This document shows positions 43,814 to 53,218 of a stretch of 64,000 nt of DNA, in pieces. Both the position numbers and the translations under genes were made by a program. The notes beneath the pieces are model-generated. The model did no database searches, had not been told where the DNA came from, and was given only the letters and a program-made list of their open reading frames with translations. The stretch spans positions 1,249,401 through 1,313,400 of the forward strand of contig NZ_JAGYPG010000001.1 of assembly GCF_018343625.1 (NCBI RefSeq). The letters run 5' to 3'. Within the stretch, counting starts at the first letter, position 1. Every line of letters begins with the position of its first letter. Origin of the DNA: Lederbergia citri. Its GTDB lineage: Bacteria; Bacillota; Bacilli; Bacillales; Bacillaceae_C.

Positions 43814-44941
43814 TTATCTAGTTTTGAAACCTGCATCCGTTTGATCCACTGCAGAATGAAGTCCGGCATTTAGACCTGATGCTAAAAGATTTGCCATATC
43901 TTCAATAAATACATCAACTTCTTTTGGGGTAACCATCAAATTATGGCCGAGTGGGGACAATACTTCATGAATGAGTCTTCTTTTTTCATCTTCTTCAAGC
44001 GTTCCGACCATCCCTAAAAATGTTTGTCTTTGTCTCTCTTCCGGCAAATCTTCTTCACTTAGCTTTCTTTTTTCTCCAAATGTTAAGCCTGCGGGAGCAA
44101 GAGATCTTGACGGTCTAGAAGACTCCTTTATCTCCTTTCCAAAATGCTTAAGTAAAAAATCAATCGTATCACTCGTAATGGTAACGGCATCTACTACAGT
44201 AGGAACTCCAATCGAAATGACTGGCACCCCTAATGTTTCCTTACTCAATTCCTTGCGTTTATTTCCAACACCTGAACCAGGGTGAATGCCAGTATCTGAA
44301 ATTTGAATGGTTGAATTAACTCTTTCGATTGAACGAGATGCGAGAGCGTCAATTGCTATAATAAAATCAGGCTTCGATTTTTCTGCAACCCCAAAAATAA
44401 TGTCACTTGTTTCAATTCCTGTCAGTCCCATGACACCTGGTGCAATGGCGCTTACAGGTCGATATCCTTTTTCAACTTGATGGGATTCAAGCTCAAATAA
44501 ATGCCTTGTAATAATAAGATGTTCACAAACTTGAGGCCCTAGAGCATCAGGGGTAACATTCCAATTTCCTAATCCAACGACTAAGCAACTCGCGGATTTA
44601 GGAATATTCATCATATCTAAAAATCCACTGAATTCTTTCGCAAACGTTTCTCCTACTTGTTGTTGCAATACTGAATCCTGCGACCTAATTCCTTGAACTT
44701 CAATCGTTAAGTAATGTCCCGCTTTTTTTCCTAGCTTTTCTTCACCCTCAGGAGTAATAGTGGCTAAAGATATTTTTATATCGCCTTCCATTCTTTCCTT
44801 AATCAAGACCCCATTTATTTCCTTCTGTTCTACTTTATCTTTCTTTTTACCGGTCAATTGGGCTAAAGCCATTTCAAATGCTTCTTTTGCCAAATCGGTT
44901 CTTACAGAATAACGGCTTAAATCAATCTCATTATTTTTCAT
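43814..44941 (-). CDS. gpr: Spore germination protease GPR
   Basis: 375-residue endopeptidase that degrades small acid-soluble spore proteins at germination; made as a zymogen in the forespore. A short propeptide with [13 protein letters not shown] marks the N-terminus. The core has [14 protein letters not shown] (about 124-137), [11 protein letters not shown] and [20 protein letters not shown] (about 207-226), and [13 protein letters not shown]. Metal-free catalysis by a conserved Asp pair is assumed in the family. The next gene is yqxA, not spoIIP as in B. subtilis. Confidence 0.95.
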   Translation of the reverse strand: MKNNEIDLSRYSVRTDLAKEAFEMALAQLTGKKKDKVEQKEINGVLIKERMEGDIKISLATITPEGEEKLGKKAGHYLTIEVQGIRSQDSVLQQQVGETFAKEFSGFLDMMNIPKSASCLVVGLGNWNVTPDALGPQVCEHLIITRHLFELESHQVEKGYRPVSAIAPGVMGLTGIETSDIIFGVAEKSKPDFIIAIDALASRSIERVNSTIQISDTGIHPGSGVGNKRKELSKETLGVPVISIGVPTVVDAVTITSDTIDFLLKHFGKEIKESSRPSRSLAPAGLTFGEKRKLSEEDLPEERQRQTFLGMVGTLEEDEKRRLIHEVLSPLGHNLMVTPKEVDVFIEDMANLLASGLNAGLHSAVDQTDAGFKTR

Positions 44942-45127
44942 TCATTTGACCTCCTAAAAGGAAACTTTATTTCCCATCCTTTCCTTTCAAACCATTTTTC
45001 ATTCAGAAGTATTGCATTCCTATTATTCGTTTGATAAAATATCTCTTGTTCTTATTGTTATGAATAACGGTATATTAGTGAAAGTCGAGCGAGATACAAC
45101 CTCGATCATTGTCAGGAGGTGAATGGA

Positions 45128-45388
45128 ATGCCAAACATTAAATCTGCTATTAAACGAGTAAACATCAACGAAGCAAAAAATGCTCAAAATTCCGCTGCTA
45201 AATCAGCAATGCGTACTGCAGTTAAAAAATTCGAATCAGCTGTTGAGCTAAACGAAGAAAATGCTAAAGATCTTTTTACGAATGCCGTAAAGCATCTTGA
45301 TAAAGCTGCAACTAAAGGCTTGATCCATAAAAACACAGCTAATCGCCAAAAAGCACGTCTAGCTAAAAAATTAAGCAAAATGGCTTAA
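45128..45388 (+). CDS. rpsT: 30S ribosomal protein S20
   Basis: 86-residue basic helical protein, [18 protein letters not shown] with the typical [12 protein letters not shown] and a [20 protein letters not shown] tail. It binds 16S rRNA early in 30S assembly. The ATG at 45128 has the SD AGGAGGTG; the GTG at 45119 is inside the SD. Divergent from gpr. Confidence 0.97.
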   Translation: MPNIKSAIKRVNINEAKNAQNSAAKSAMRTAVKKFESAVELNEENAKDLFTNAVKHLDKAATKGLIHKNTANRQKARLAKKLSKMA

Positions 45389-45410
45389 TCAATTTAAAAG
45401 CTAAAATTCA

Positions 45411-45443
45411 AAACGCCCCTTATTAAATAAGGGACGTTTTTTT
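45411..45443 (+). terminator. Terminator of rpsT
   Basis: AAACGCCCCTTATT pairs with AATAAGGGACGTTT (one mismatch), followed by TTTTTCTTTTCT. Confidence 0.85.
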
Positions 45444-45490
45444 CTTTTCTAGGAAATTATAGATTGGAACCTTGTGGAACTTTTATGCAG

Positions 45491-45830
45491 GTAGTTCCCG
45501 TCTAGCTCCAGCGCCTAGCGACTAGCAAACTTTCGGTTTCTTCCTACGATAAGTCAACATCGACTCGCCTTTTATGTCCAGCTACGGGCGCCAACCCCTC
45601 GAGGTCAATTAACCTGAGTCAATAAAGTCAAAAAGCGACTTTTTTGACTCAGAACATTTGCTTGTCGGGGCTGATCAGGCGCCTTCCGCTTTTCATGGCT
45701 CATCGTGTTTCCTTTATCTCGTCAGAACCCTATAGAGGAACGTCGACTAAAAACCGCCACCTCCTGTGGCGACGTCGACGGACCCACATCCTGTGGGCCT
45801 GTATGTCGCTGAACAGGCGCTTGCGCTTTT
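45491..45830 (-). repeat. Dispersed modular repeat, copy R5 (full length, inverted)
   Basis: Read on the minus strand this is the most complete copy. Head AAAAGCGCAAGCGCCTGTTC; hairpin cassette with CCCACA/TGTGGG and GTCGAC ... GCCAC/GTGGC ... GTCGAC; core TTCTGACGAGATAAAGGAAA; inner module GAAAAGCGGAAGGCGCCTGA to GGTTGGCGCCCGTAGCTGGAC; tail to GGCGCTGGAGCTAGACGGGA. It fills the convergent gap between rpsT and holA, which otherwise holds only the rpsT terminator. Confidence 0.87.
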
Positions 45831-45835
45831 GTTCT

Positions 45836-46858
45836 TTAAGATATTTTTAGGTGACCCAATTTAAATAAAAATAGTTCTAATGAAACTTCTCTTCCTGATC
45901 CACCAGTTTTTATTTGTTCATCTGTTTGTGCGAGAAAATGAATAATTTTTCCAAGTTCTTTTTCTGTAAAAGAACGTGCTTGTCCAGATGCAAGTTTTAC
46001 ACGAAATGGATGCATTTTGAGTATACTCGCAATCTGCTGTTGCCCATATCCTCGTTTCATAAGCTCTTTTACTTGATAAATGAGTCGGAATTGACTAGCC
46101 AAGAGCGCTAAAATTTTTATAGGTTCTTCATTTTGCTTTCGTAAATCATAATAAATTCTAAAAACCTCTTCCATTTTTCTTTGTACTACTTTATCCACTA
46201 AATCAAATATATTCTGTTCCAAAGATCTGGAAGTGAGCCTTTCGACAATATCAGCCGTAATCATTTTTGAATCCTCTACATATAAAGACAGTTTTTCCAG
46301 TTCTGAATGAATATTCATTAAATCTGTGCCAACTAAGGACAAAAGCAATTCGATTGCCTTTTCATCAATATGTTGACTTTTCGCTTCTATCTGCCCTCTT
46401 ATCCATATCCGCAATTCACCCTCAGTTAGCTTTTTTGCCTCGATTATTTCAGCATTTTTTTTAAGTAATTTTGTTAACTTTTTTCTCTCATCTAATTTTT
46501 CAACATTCCCTGCAAACACTAGTATGGAATAAGGAGCTGGTGTTTCAATATACGCTTCCAGCTTTTTTAAGTTATGTTCTACTTTTTCTTTAGATTTTTC
46601 AGTGGTTAAAAATATCGGATTATTTAAAAACACTAATTTTCTTTCTCCAAAAAACGGAAAGGTTTCTGCGTCCTCAATTGCCACTTCTACCGGAGTTTCC
46701 TCCATGTCGTATACAGATAAATTAAAATCCATTTCTTCTTCCGTTAACACATTTGTCACTAATTTTTGTTTCGTCTCGTTGATTATAAAGCCTTCAGTTC
46801 CATATAATAAATACAGTGGTGAAAACTGTCTTCTTTCTATTTTTTCCCAAGGTTTCAT
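45836..46858 (-). CDS. holA: DNA polymerase III subunit delta
   Basis: 340-residue clamp-loader subunit that opens the beta clamp. The N-terminus has SPLYLLYGTEGFIINETKQ (about 12-30), typical of YqeN/HolA. The AAA+ fold lacks Walker motifs, as expected for delta. Later segments are NIHSELEKLSLYVEDS and a C-terminal QFRLIYQVKELMKRGYGQQQ (about 258-277). SD AGGGC is weak. Its 3' end directly abuts repeat R5. Confidence 0.93.
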   Translation of the reverse strand: MKPWEKIERRQFSPLYLLYGTEGFIINETKQKLVTNVLTEEEMDFNLSVYDMEETPVEVAIEDAETFPFFGERKLVFLNNPIFLTTEKSKEKVEHNLKKLEAYIETPAPYSILVFAGNVEKLDERKKLTKLLKKNAEIIEAKKLTEGELRIWIRGQIEAKSQHIDEKAIELLLSLVGTDLMNIHSELEKLSLYVEDSKMITADIVERLTSRSLEQNIFDLVDKVVQRKMEEVFRIYYDLRKQNEEPIKILALLASQFRLIYQVKELMKRGYGQQQIASILKMHPFRVKLASGQARSFTEKELGKIIHFLAQTDEQIKTGGSGREVSLELFLFKLGHLKIS

Positions 46859-47193
46859 GTCTATGCCCTGCCTTATTCAGTATCTTACTTCTATCGTATG
46901 AAAGCTGGGCACATTTGACAAGAGGCAAAGGGGACAATCCACCAAGTGAAAGTTGTCCCCGATCTATAATGAACACTTCAAAATAAGGCCTAGGATACTT
47001 ACTTTGAAGCGGATAAAATTTTTATTAGCCTCCGGAGTTTCCATAAGCAAAAGTTTCAATTAAGAAACTTGTAATTGTATTTTGGCCTTCTTCATTAAAA
47101 GTATGGGTGTCAACTCTTGTCAGCAGTGGTAATGGAATTGTGGATTTTTTTTTGAACTTCGTCTATACTATAGTGGAAATAGGAGGGGTAGTC
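46859..47193. other. Intergenic stretch between holA and yqzM
   Basis: 335 bp without a clear gene. It contains a perfect 8-bp stem GGGGACAA (46930-46937) / TTGTCCCC (46953-46960). On the minus strand there is a 45-codon frame without start codon (47025-47162) that ends in ETFAYGNSGG. The stem lies downstream of that frame, like a terminator of a decayed gene. The yqzM ribosome site is at the right end. Confidence 0.4.
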
Positions 47194-47328
47194 GTGAATA
47201 AATTTGAACAAAATGTCCAATCAAAACGTAATGATGCAGTAGATTCTGGTGTTGGTTTTGGAGTCTCCTTTCTTTTCTTTACAGCTATTTTCGTGATTGG
47301 AACAGTAATTGAACTTCTCGGAAAATAA
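47194..47328 (+). CDS. yqzM: YqzM family small membrane protein
   Basis: 44 residues: VNKFEQNVQSKRNDAVDSGV followed by one transmembrane helix and ending in IELLGK. This agrees closely with YqzM, the tiny protein next to comEC in B. subtilis; function unknown. The start is GTG at 47194 with the SD AGGAGGGG; the longer frame to 47107 has no ribosome site. Confidence 0.87.
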   Translation: MNKFEQNVQSKRNDAVDSGVGFGVSFLFFTAIFVIGTVIELLGK

Positions 47329-47349
47329 GAAAAAGGCTTGCACCTCGCA

Positions 47350-47387
47350 AAAAGAAGTTTGTCAAACAAACTTCTTTTTTATTTTTA
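47350..47387 (+). terminator. Terminator of yqzM
   Basis: AAGAAGTTTGT (47352-47362) and ACAAACTTCTT (47366-47376) pair perfectly and are followed by TTTTATTTTT. Confidence 0.88.
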
Positions 47388-47435
47388 CAGGAATGATTAA
47401 TTCCTACTTTGTGGGTAACTTACTTAAGAGAATTT

Positions 47436-47540
47436 CCGCCTAGCGAAACCATCCAGTCACTAAGAACCGCCATGTCCCTTAGTTCAACCCACATCCTGTG
47501 TCACTTGTGTTATGATTCTGCCGCTATTGTTCTCATTTTT
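47436..47540 (-). repeat. Dispersed modular repeat, copy R8 (strongly decayed)
   Basis: Shows GAACCGCCATGTCCC and CCCACATCCTGTGTCAC, recognisable as the hairpin cassette seen in R5 (ACCGCCACCTCCTGTGG, CCCACATCCTGTGGG), and a head-like end CCGCTATTGTTCTC. Same orientation as R5, between yqzM and comEC. Confidence 0.5.
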
Positions 47541-47559
47541 GTACTTTATATGGTTCATC

Positions 47560-49860
47560 TTATTTCATAACGGTATGAAAGGTTCCACCTCTTTTTGTAA
47601 ATAAATAATGTATAGCACCTTGTTCGTCCGTCCGATATATGTAAACTTTGTTTTCCTCCAATATGTCAAGTACTTGTTTATGTGGGTGACCGTAACGATT
47701 TTTATATCCAGCGGAAATAATCGCAAAATCTGGTTGTACAAAATGAATAAAATCAAAAGTTGATGATGTTTTACTACCATGATGTCCAACTTTTAAAACA
47801 TTTGCATTTAACTTCTCATATGCCCGTATGATTTCTTCTTCCCCTTCTTTTTCTACATCACCCATAAAAATCCAGCTCAATCCTCCAAAAATGGCAAATA
47901 ATACGAGTGAACTATTATTCCCTTCATAATGATCATCAAAAGGAAAAATGAATTGGAATCGCCCTGATTTGTTTTCCCATCCGGTTCCCGCTTTTTCTTC
48001 AAAAACGGGAATATCATATTTTCCCGCACTGTTAAGGATTTCCCCCATCAAATCATTTTCCCAAGAATTAGGAGAAATATATATTTCATTAATAATAATT
48101 TCCCCAAATAATTCTTTCGCAGCACCGATATGATCGGTATCACTATGAGTAAGAATTAATTTATCAATTTTTCGAATTCCTTTACTTTTTAACACAGGTA
48201 TTAATATTTGCCTCCCTACTTGAAAAGGCTTTTTGCGTTCCTGCCATTCAGGTTCTGGAAAACTGAGCTGTCCTCCCGTATCAATTAAATATGTGCCGCG
48301 GTTATACGGCAGTTTTATTAAGGTGCTATCTCCTTGTCCGATATCGATAAAGATGACTTCCCCTTTTGGTGAATATTGTATTGACGCCATATGGATAAGC
48401 ATTATTAATGTTAATGGTAAAACAGCAACAATTCTCGTTTTCCGTTTTTCATTTAAAAAGACATACAAATAGGCTCCAATCACCATAAAAATGATACTGT
48501 ACATACTTGGTTTTCCAGTAACAATCGTCGAAAAATTATTCAAACTTAACATTAAAGCAAACTGTTCCGAATAATAAACGAGGGCAGCAATAAAATCAGC
48601 TAAAAAGGCAAAAAGTCTCTCACTAAAAAACTTAATCGTAAATAAACTTAGAATTGATGGTAAAACGACAGCAGTATAAAAAGGAACAAATAAAACGTTG
48701 GCGATGATGCCGATTAAAGAAAATTCAAAGAAGTGGAAAGCTAAAATCGGAAAGGAAGCAAGTGTAGAAACAATGGAGATATCCGTCATTTTTCTAATAT
48801 AGGAATGAGTTTTTTCAAATATTGATTTTGAAGAAACAATTAGGCAAAAAGTGACGCAAAAAGAAAGTTGAAATCCAGCATGATAGATCAAATAGGGATC
48901 AATACTTAGAAAAGTAATAAAACTGATAGATAAAGCATCGAGCGTCGTAAAAGGAAGCCTCCATTTTTTTGAGGTTAGTAAAAGCAATGTCATCAGTACA
49001 GCTCTTATTACCGGAGGATTAGATCCGCTTATCACTGCATAGATGGGTAGGATGACCATGAGAAGCCAATAAATGGTTTCTTTCGGAATACCAAGACGAA
49101 GAAAAATTAAATAAATCAACCCAACAAGAAAAGCGATATGCAACCCGGAAATTGCCAATAAATGAACAACGCCAATTTGTTGATAGGTACGATATGTATC
49201 CTCTGCAAATGAAGATCGATCCCCGAAAATCAAGGCGTTCGCATAGGGAATTAGTTGTTCCGGGAAGCTGGATTCCACATATTTTACCCCTACAGCTCGA
49301 ATGTTTTGCAAAAAAGCTCTAAAGGATGGTTTGGAGTAATAACATTCATTCCATGATAATCTATTCGTTTCAAGTATCCAATGGATATTTTGTCTATACA
49401 AATATTGTCCATAGTTAAAGGTAAATTGGTTGCGGTTTCGTTCAGGAATCACTAATTCGCCAGCAATTGGACATATTGTTCCCGCATGAATATTCATTTC
49501 TAGCATTAATTTTTCTTCTTCATTTTGAATTGTATAATGGAGGAGGAGCTTTTCATTGGTGGAATTCACGATAGCTTTTAATCGGTTTCCGTCAATTTGA
49601 GGAACTTCATGGAAGGTTACATACATGGAAGTACTGCCTTGATCAAACAATGAAGTATTATTTTTTTCATTTATAAAAGCCAAAACCATAGAAAATATAA
49701 AGAATGCGGAAAAAAATATTAATAACTTCTTTTCCTTTTCCAAGATAATTCTTATGAACCCAATTAATATAAGAATAAGAGTTAGAGTGTGAAATTCAAA
49801 GATCAGCATAACACCAGAGAGTGCAGCAATTGCTGCATAAAACCACTTTCCTGTTACCAT
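47560..49860 (-). CDS. comEC: Competence DNA-uptake channel ComEC
   Basis: 766 residues. N-terminal membrane segments (about 5-60) precede an extracellular DUF4131/OB domain (about 75-190). The competence membrane domain (about 215-485) has VHLLAISGLHIAFLVGL and SGSNPPVIRAVLMTLLLL. The C-terminal metallo-beta-lactamase domain has IDIGQGDSTLI, THSDTDHIGAAKEL and VGHHGSKTSSTFDF, a putative nuclease for the non-transforming strand. It carries single-stranded DNA through the membrane. SD AAAGGAG. The gene is intact, so uptake machinery may be functional. Confidence 0.95.
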   Translation of the reverse strand: MVTGKWFYAAIAALSGVMLIFEFHTLTLILILIGFIRIILEKEKKLLIFFSAFFIFSMVLAFINEKNNTSLFDQGSTSMYVTFHEVPQIDGNRLKAIVNSTNEKLLLHYTIQNEEEKLMLEMNIHAGTICPIAGELVIPERNRNQFTFNYGQYLYRQNIHWILETNRLSWNECYYSKPSFRAFLQNIRAVGVKYVESSFPEQLIPYANALIFGDRSSFAEDTYRTYQQIGVVHLLAISGLHIAFLVGLIYLIFLRLGIPKETIYWLLMVILPIYAVISGSNPPVIRAVLMTLLLLTSKKWRLPFTTLDALSISFITFLSIDPYLIYHAGFQLSFCVTFCLIVSSKSIFEKTHSYIRKMTDISIVSTLASFPILAFHFFEFSLIGIIANVLFVPFYTAVVLPSILSLFTIKFFSERLFAFLADFIAALVYYSEQFALMLSLNNFSTIVTGKPSMYSIIFMVIGAYLYVFLNEKRKTRIVAVLPLTLIMLIHMASIQYSPKGEVIFIDIGQGDSTLIKLPYNRGTYLIDTGGQLSFPEPEWQERKKPFQVGRQILIPVLKSKGIRKIDKLILTHSDTDHIGAAKELFGEIIINEIYISPNSWENDLMGEILNSAGKYDIPVFEEKAGTGWENKSGRFQFIFPFDDHYEGNNSSLVLFAIFGGLSWIFMGDVEKEGEEEIIRAYEKLNANVLKVGHHGSKTSSTFDFIHFVQPDFAIISAGYKNRYGHPHKQVLDILEENKVYIYRTDEQGAIHYLFTKRGGTFHTVMK

Positions 49861-49880
49861 CGCAACTCCTTTCTTAAATA

Positions 49881-49914
49881 ATTGGAGGGCTGTATGTACT
49901 ACAGCCTCTCCAAT
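49881..49914 (-). terminator. Hairpin between comEB and comEC
   Basis: On the minus strand ATTGGAGAGGCTGTA pairs with TACAGCCCTCCAAT with one bulge. The tail is TATTTAAG, not a strong T-run, so it could attenuate transcription into comEC rather than end it. Confidence 0.55.
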
Positions 49915-49920
49915 TTGTCT

Positions 49921-50376
49921 TTACTCAGCAAATGATAAAAATATCTCTTTGTTAAAAGGGACCTGTTCAACTACAACGCCTGATTGTTCAAATAATTCAA
50001 TGGCATAAGGATGATTTTTATAATCTTCAGCATAATAAACAGCTTTTATTCCCGCCTGTATTATTGCTTTACAACATTGTAAACAAGGAAAATGCGTAAC
50101 GTAAATTTCTGCATTTTCGGTCGGAACTCCAAACTTAGCACATTGCAAAATGGCATTCATTTCAGCATGAATTGTCCTTACACAATGATTATCAATGACA
50201 TAACATCCTTCATCAATGCAATGGACACCTCCGGCAATAGAGCCATTATAACCTCCCGCTATTATTCTTTTATCCCTGACGATTGTGGCTCCCACAGTAA
50301 GCCTTGTACATGTACTTCTATAAGATAGTAGATGGCTCTGTGCCATAAAATATTGATGCCAAGATATTCTCTCCAT
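49921..50376 (-). CDS. comEB: ComEB, dCMP deaminase-like protein
   Basis: 151-residue zinc deaminase. HAEMNAIL (about 70-77) supplies a zinc His and the catalytic Glu, and PCLQCCKAI (about 98-106) the zinc cysteines. It also has LTVGATIVRDKRIIAGGYNG. It probably converts dCMP to dUMP; B. subtilis ComEB is also linked to placing ComGA at the pole. It is shorter than the B. subtilis protein (about 189 residues as I recall), lacking a C-terminal extension. SD AAAGGGAG. Confidence 0.9.
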   Translation of the reverse strand: MERISWHQYFMAQSHLLSYRSTCTRLTVGATIVRDKRIIAGGYNGSIAGGVHCIDEGCYVIDNHCVRTIHAEMNAILQCAKFGVPTENAEIYVTHFPCLQCCKAIIQAGIKAVYYAEDYKNHPYAIELFEQSGVVVEQVPFNKEIFLSFAE

Positions 50377-50432
50377 AAAAGTCTCCCTTTTCCGTTTTCT
50401 TCAGTTTATCGACATTTGTAGAAAATAGTCAA

Positions 50433-51041
50433 TTACTTAATAGTAATTAAGTCTTGCAGCCTTTCAAAGGTTTTTGCTCCTATCCCCGATATTTTTTGGA
50501 TATCTTCTACTTGTTTAAAGGGTCCATTCTCTTCTCTATATTCGATAATGGCCGTCGCTTTTGCAGGACCGATTCCTGGCAACGTCTCTAGTTCAACCGA
50601 ATTCGCTTTATTTATATTAACTTTATCATTTTGTTTTGAGGGAGAAGTATCATTGAAAAAAAGATTTTCAACTTCCTCACCAACCTTAGGAATATAAATG
50701 ACCATTTCATCGTAAACTTTCTGAGCAAAATTTACTTGTCCTTCATCTGCTTTTTCGACCAATCCCCCAGCTTTCTCGATCATATCGAAAACTCGATCGC
50801 TTTCAATCGCTTCATATATTCCAGGAATCTTCACAGCGCCCTTTACATCTACAAAAATTTTAGAAGGATAAGATTGATCCTCTTTTATCGTCTCTATCCC
50901 AGGGTTTTTAGCTTCTTCTAATGGAAGATTAGCATTTACAACTACTTGGTTGTCCTTTGGCTGACTTAAAAACAAGAAAGTGGCCAGTCCAACAACAATT
51001 GCTCCAACCAATAACGTTTTATATTTCTCTAGCCAAATCAA
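50433..51041 (-). CDS. comEA: Competence DNA receptor ComEA
   Basis: 202-residue membrane-anchored DNA-binding protein that hands double-stranded DNA to ComEC. One N-terminal transmembrane helix (about 8-28), a polar linker, an SLBB-like part (FVDVKGAVKIPGIYE) and a C-terminal helix-hairpin-helix domain with INKANSVELETLPGIGPAKA and IQKISGIGAKTFERL. I prefer TTG at 51041 as the start, 7 nt after the SD GAGGTGG; the frame runs on to 51092 without an SD. First gene of comEA-comEB-comEC. Confidence 0.92.
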   Translation of the reverse strand: MIWLEKYKTLLVGAIVVGLATFLFLSQPKDNQVVVNANLPLEEAKNPGIETIKEDQSYPSKIFVDVKGAVKIPGIYEAIESDRVFDMIEKAGGLVEKADEGQVNFAQKVYDEMVIYIPKVGEEVENLFFNDTSPSKQNDKVNINKANSVELETLPGIGPAKATAIIEYREENGPFKQVEDIQKISGIGAKTFERLQDLITIK

Positions 51042-51125
51042 TTTTAAAACCACCTCACAGGAAATGAATATTTTATTTTTGATGGCATACATTTGTTAGG
51101 AGAGAAAGGCGAAGGAGGGACAAGA

Positions 51126-51947
51126 ATGAAGGTCGGGCTAATCGGGACTGGAAATATGGGTACTATTCTTTCTGAGGCATTAATTGACGGAAATGCAATA
51201 TCTCCTTCAGAAGTAATAGTTGTAAACAGGACGAAGGCTAAAGCTGAAATGCTTAAACATAAATATGAAGATATCGTTGTAGCTAATTCCATTGACGAAG
51301 TGATTAATAATTCCAACCTCATTTTTCTTTGTGTAAAACCTAGTGATTATTACTCACTTATTCAGGAGAACAAGCAATATTTTAAAAATGACCAGTGTCT
51401 CGTTTCCATTACTAGTCCTATTCAAACTACTTGGTTGGAAAAATTATTACCCTGCTCATGTGCAAGAATTATTCCAAGCATAACAAATAGGGCACTTTCT
51501 GGAGTCACTCTCACTACTTTCGGAGCATTATGCGATCAAAAATGGCAGAAACAATTGAAGGACATGTTTTCACAAATTTCGGTTCCAATTCAAATAGAAG
51601 AGGAAATCACTCGGATTTCTTCTGACATTGTTAGCTGTGGTCCAGCTTTTTTTAGTTATATTACTAGAAAATTTATAGAAGCAGCCGTTTCGGAAACATT
51701 AATTGATAAAGAAACTGCTACAAAACTCGCTGAAGAAATGCTCATTGGTCTCGGAGAATTATTGCATAAAGGGTATTATTCTCTTCCTACATTAGAAGAA
51801 AAAGTTTGTGTTAAGGGCGGTATTACAGGAGAAGGAATAAAGGTGTTGGAAAAAGAACTTGATGGAGTTTTTGAAAAGGTGCTTCAAGCGACCCATGCAA
51901 AATTTAACGAAGAAGTTGAAATATTAAAAAAAGACTTTATAGTATAA
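51126..51947 (+). CDS. comER: ComER, pyrroline-5-carboxylate reductase family protein
   Basis: 273 residues with an N-terminal Rossmann fold (MKVGLIGTGNMGTILSEALI), VVNRTKAKAEML for NADP binding and the ProC-type C-terminal dimer domain (CVKGGITGEGIKVLE, about 230-244). It is divergent from comEA, the position of comER. The protein is not required for competence in B. subtilis and has been linked to entry into sporulation; real ProC activity is unproven. The ATG at 51126 has the SD GAAGGAGGG. Confidence 0.9.
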   Translation: MKVGLIGTGNMGTILSEALIDGNAISPSEVIVVNRTKAKAEMLKHKYEDIVVANSIDEVINNSNLIFLCVKPSDYYSLIQENKQYFKNDQCLVSITSPIQTTWLEKLLPCSCARIIPSITNRALSGVTLTTFGALCDQKWQKQLKDMFSQISVPIQIEEEITRISSDIVSCGPAFFSYITRKFIEAAVSETLIDKETATKLAEEMLIGLGELLHKGYYSLPTLEEKVCVKGGITGEGIKVLEKELDGVFEKVLQATHAKFNEEVEILKKDFIV

Positions 51948-51990
51948 CCTATTATACTTGTTTCTTTTAAAACTTCAAGTCATCGTGAAA

Positions 51991-52015
51991 GGACGGCTAA
52001 ATAATTTAGCCGTCC
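51991..52015. terminator. Bidirectional terminator between comER and yqeM
   Basis: GGACGGCTAAAT and ATTTAGCCGTCC form a perfect stem between two convergent genes. T-rich sequence lies on both sides. Confidence 0.8.
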
Positions 52016-52030
52016 TTACTCATTCATTTT

Positions 52031-52780
52031 TTATGCATTATATTTTTGACATGCAAAAAAAACTCTCTCTGATGTTTCAGCAGGGGCCTCCTCCGTAAAA
52101 TCTGCGGTAACAGATTTAATAGAAAATCCTGTTTCTGTAAGCCAATTAATATATTGGTTTATTGTATATGTACGTTGTTTATGAATTTCATCAAATCGAT
52201 CGTACTTTCCCGAGTCTTCATCAAATACGAAAAATGTTAGCTCATGCTCTACCGATAAAGGGTATTCACCTGGAAAGCTTGTCCAAATATAAGAAACATC
52301 TTCGTCAGCAAGCGAATATGTCTCCTTCATAAATTGTTGGATTTTATTTGGTGAGTGAATATCGAATAAAAATAAACCGTCATCACTTAAATGAGAATAC
52401 ACATGATTGAAAGTCTTTTTTACATCGTCAGGAGTATGTAAATAATTTAAAGAATCACAAAAAATAGAAATAATATCAAAGGTCCCTAGTTCTTCTAATA
52501 AAGTCATATCTTGTTGATATAATTGAATCTTAAGCCCTTTCCTCTCTGCTTTTTCCTTGGCGACCATTAACATATCATCGGATATATCGACCCCTGTGAC
52601 ATCAAATCCGGCTTCGGCCAATAAAACGGATAATTCGCCTGTACCACAAGCCAAATCTAATATTCGATCTCCTTCAATAGAATATCTTTTCTTTTCGTTT
52701 TTTAAATAATCAAGCCAGTTTGAGTAGGGTACATCCATCATTAAGAAATCATACACATACGCCAATCGTTCATACGTCAC
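52031..52780 (-). CDS. yqeM: Class I SAM-dependent methyltransferase YqeM
   Basis: 249 residues. SAM motif I ILDLACGTGELSVLLAEAG (about 41-59), then VTGVDISDDMLMVAKEKA and FDIISIFCDSLNYL. It belongs to the small-molecule or protein methyltransferases of unknown substrate found downstream of rsfS in Bacillus. It starts with GTG (SD AGGTGA) inside the end of rsfS, overlapping by 11 bp. Confidence 0.88.
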   Translation of the reverse strand: MTYERLAYVYDFLMMDVPYSNWLDYLKNEKKRYSIEGDRILDLACGTGELSVLLAEAGFDVTGVDISDDMLMVAKEKAERKGLKIQLYQQDMTLLEELGTFDIISIFCDSLNYLHTPDDVKKTFNHVYSHLSDDGLFLFDIHSPNKIQQFMKETYSLADEDVSYIWTSFPGEYPLSVEHELTFFVFDEDSGKYDRFDEIHKQRTYTINQYINWLTETGFSIKSVTADFTEEAPAETSERVFFACQKYNA

Positions 52781-53132
52781 GATTCAATTCACCTAAAACA
52801 TCTTCAAACGGAGCATCTCCCCAAAGCCTCTCCAAATTATAATAACTTCTTTCATCCCGATGGAAGACGTGTGCAATGATATTACCCATATCAATTAACA
52901 CCCATTTCGCTTCGTCGAAGCCTTCCAGCTTATTTACAAAGAGACCAGTTTTATTCGCTTCATCTTTAATTTCTCTTGCAATCGCTTGAACTTGTTTTTC
53001 CGAGTTCCCATGGCAAATTATAAAATAATCGGCAATTAATGATATGCCTTTCATATTTAATACTACTATTTCTTCCGCTCTTTTATCGTCGGCTGCTTTT
53101 ACTACTGTTTTTAATAATTCTTCTGTTTTCAA
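52770..53132 (-). CDS. rsfS: Ribosomal silencing factor RsfS
   Basis: 120 residues of the Iojap/RsfS family, which binds L14 and blocks subunit joining when nutrients are low. Conserved parts are VLNMKGISLIADYFIICHG (about 24-42), VEGFD-like LEGFDEAKWVLIDMG and IAHVFHRDERSYYNLERLW (about 86-104). It starts with TTG and the SD GGAGGC. Confidence 0.94.
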   Translation of the reverse strand: MKTEELLKTVVKAADDKRAEEIVVLNMKGISLIADYFIICHGNSEKQVQAIAREIKDEANKTGLFVNKLEGFDEAKWVLIDMGNIIAHVFHRDERSYYNLERLWGDAPFEDVLGELNRDV

Positions 53133-53218
53133 ACTTTGTTGCCTCCTTTAAATGAAACCTCTGTTTTTTGTTGATTTCGCTAAAACCAACATAACAACAA
53201 TGTTAGCAATATGCATTA

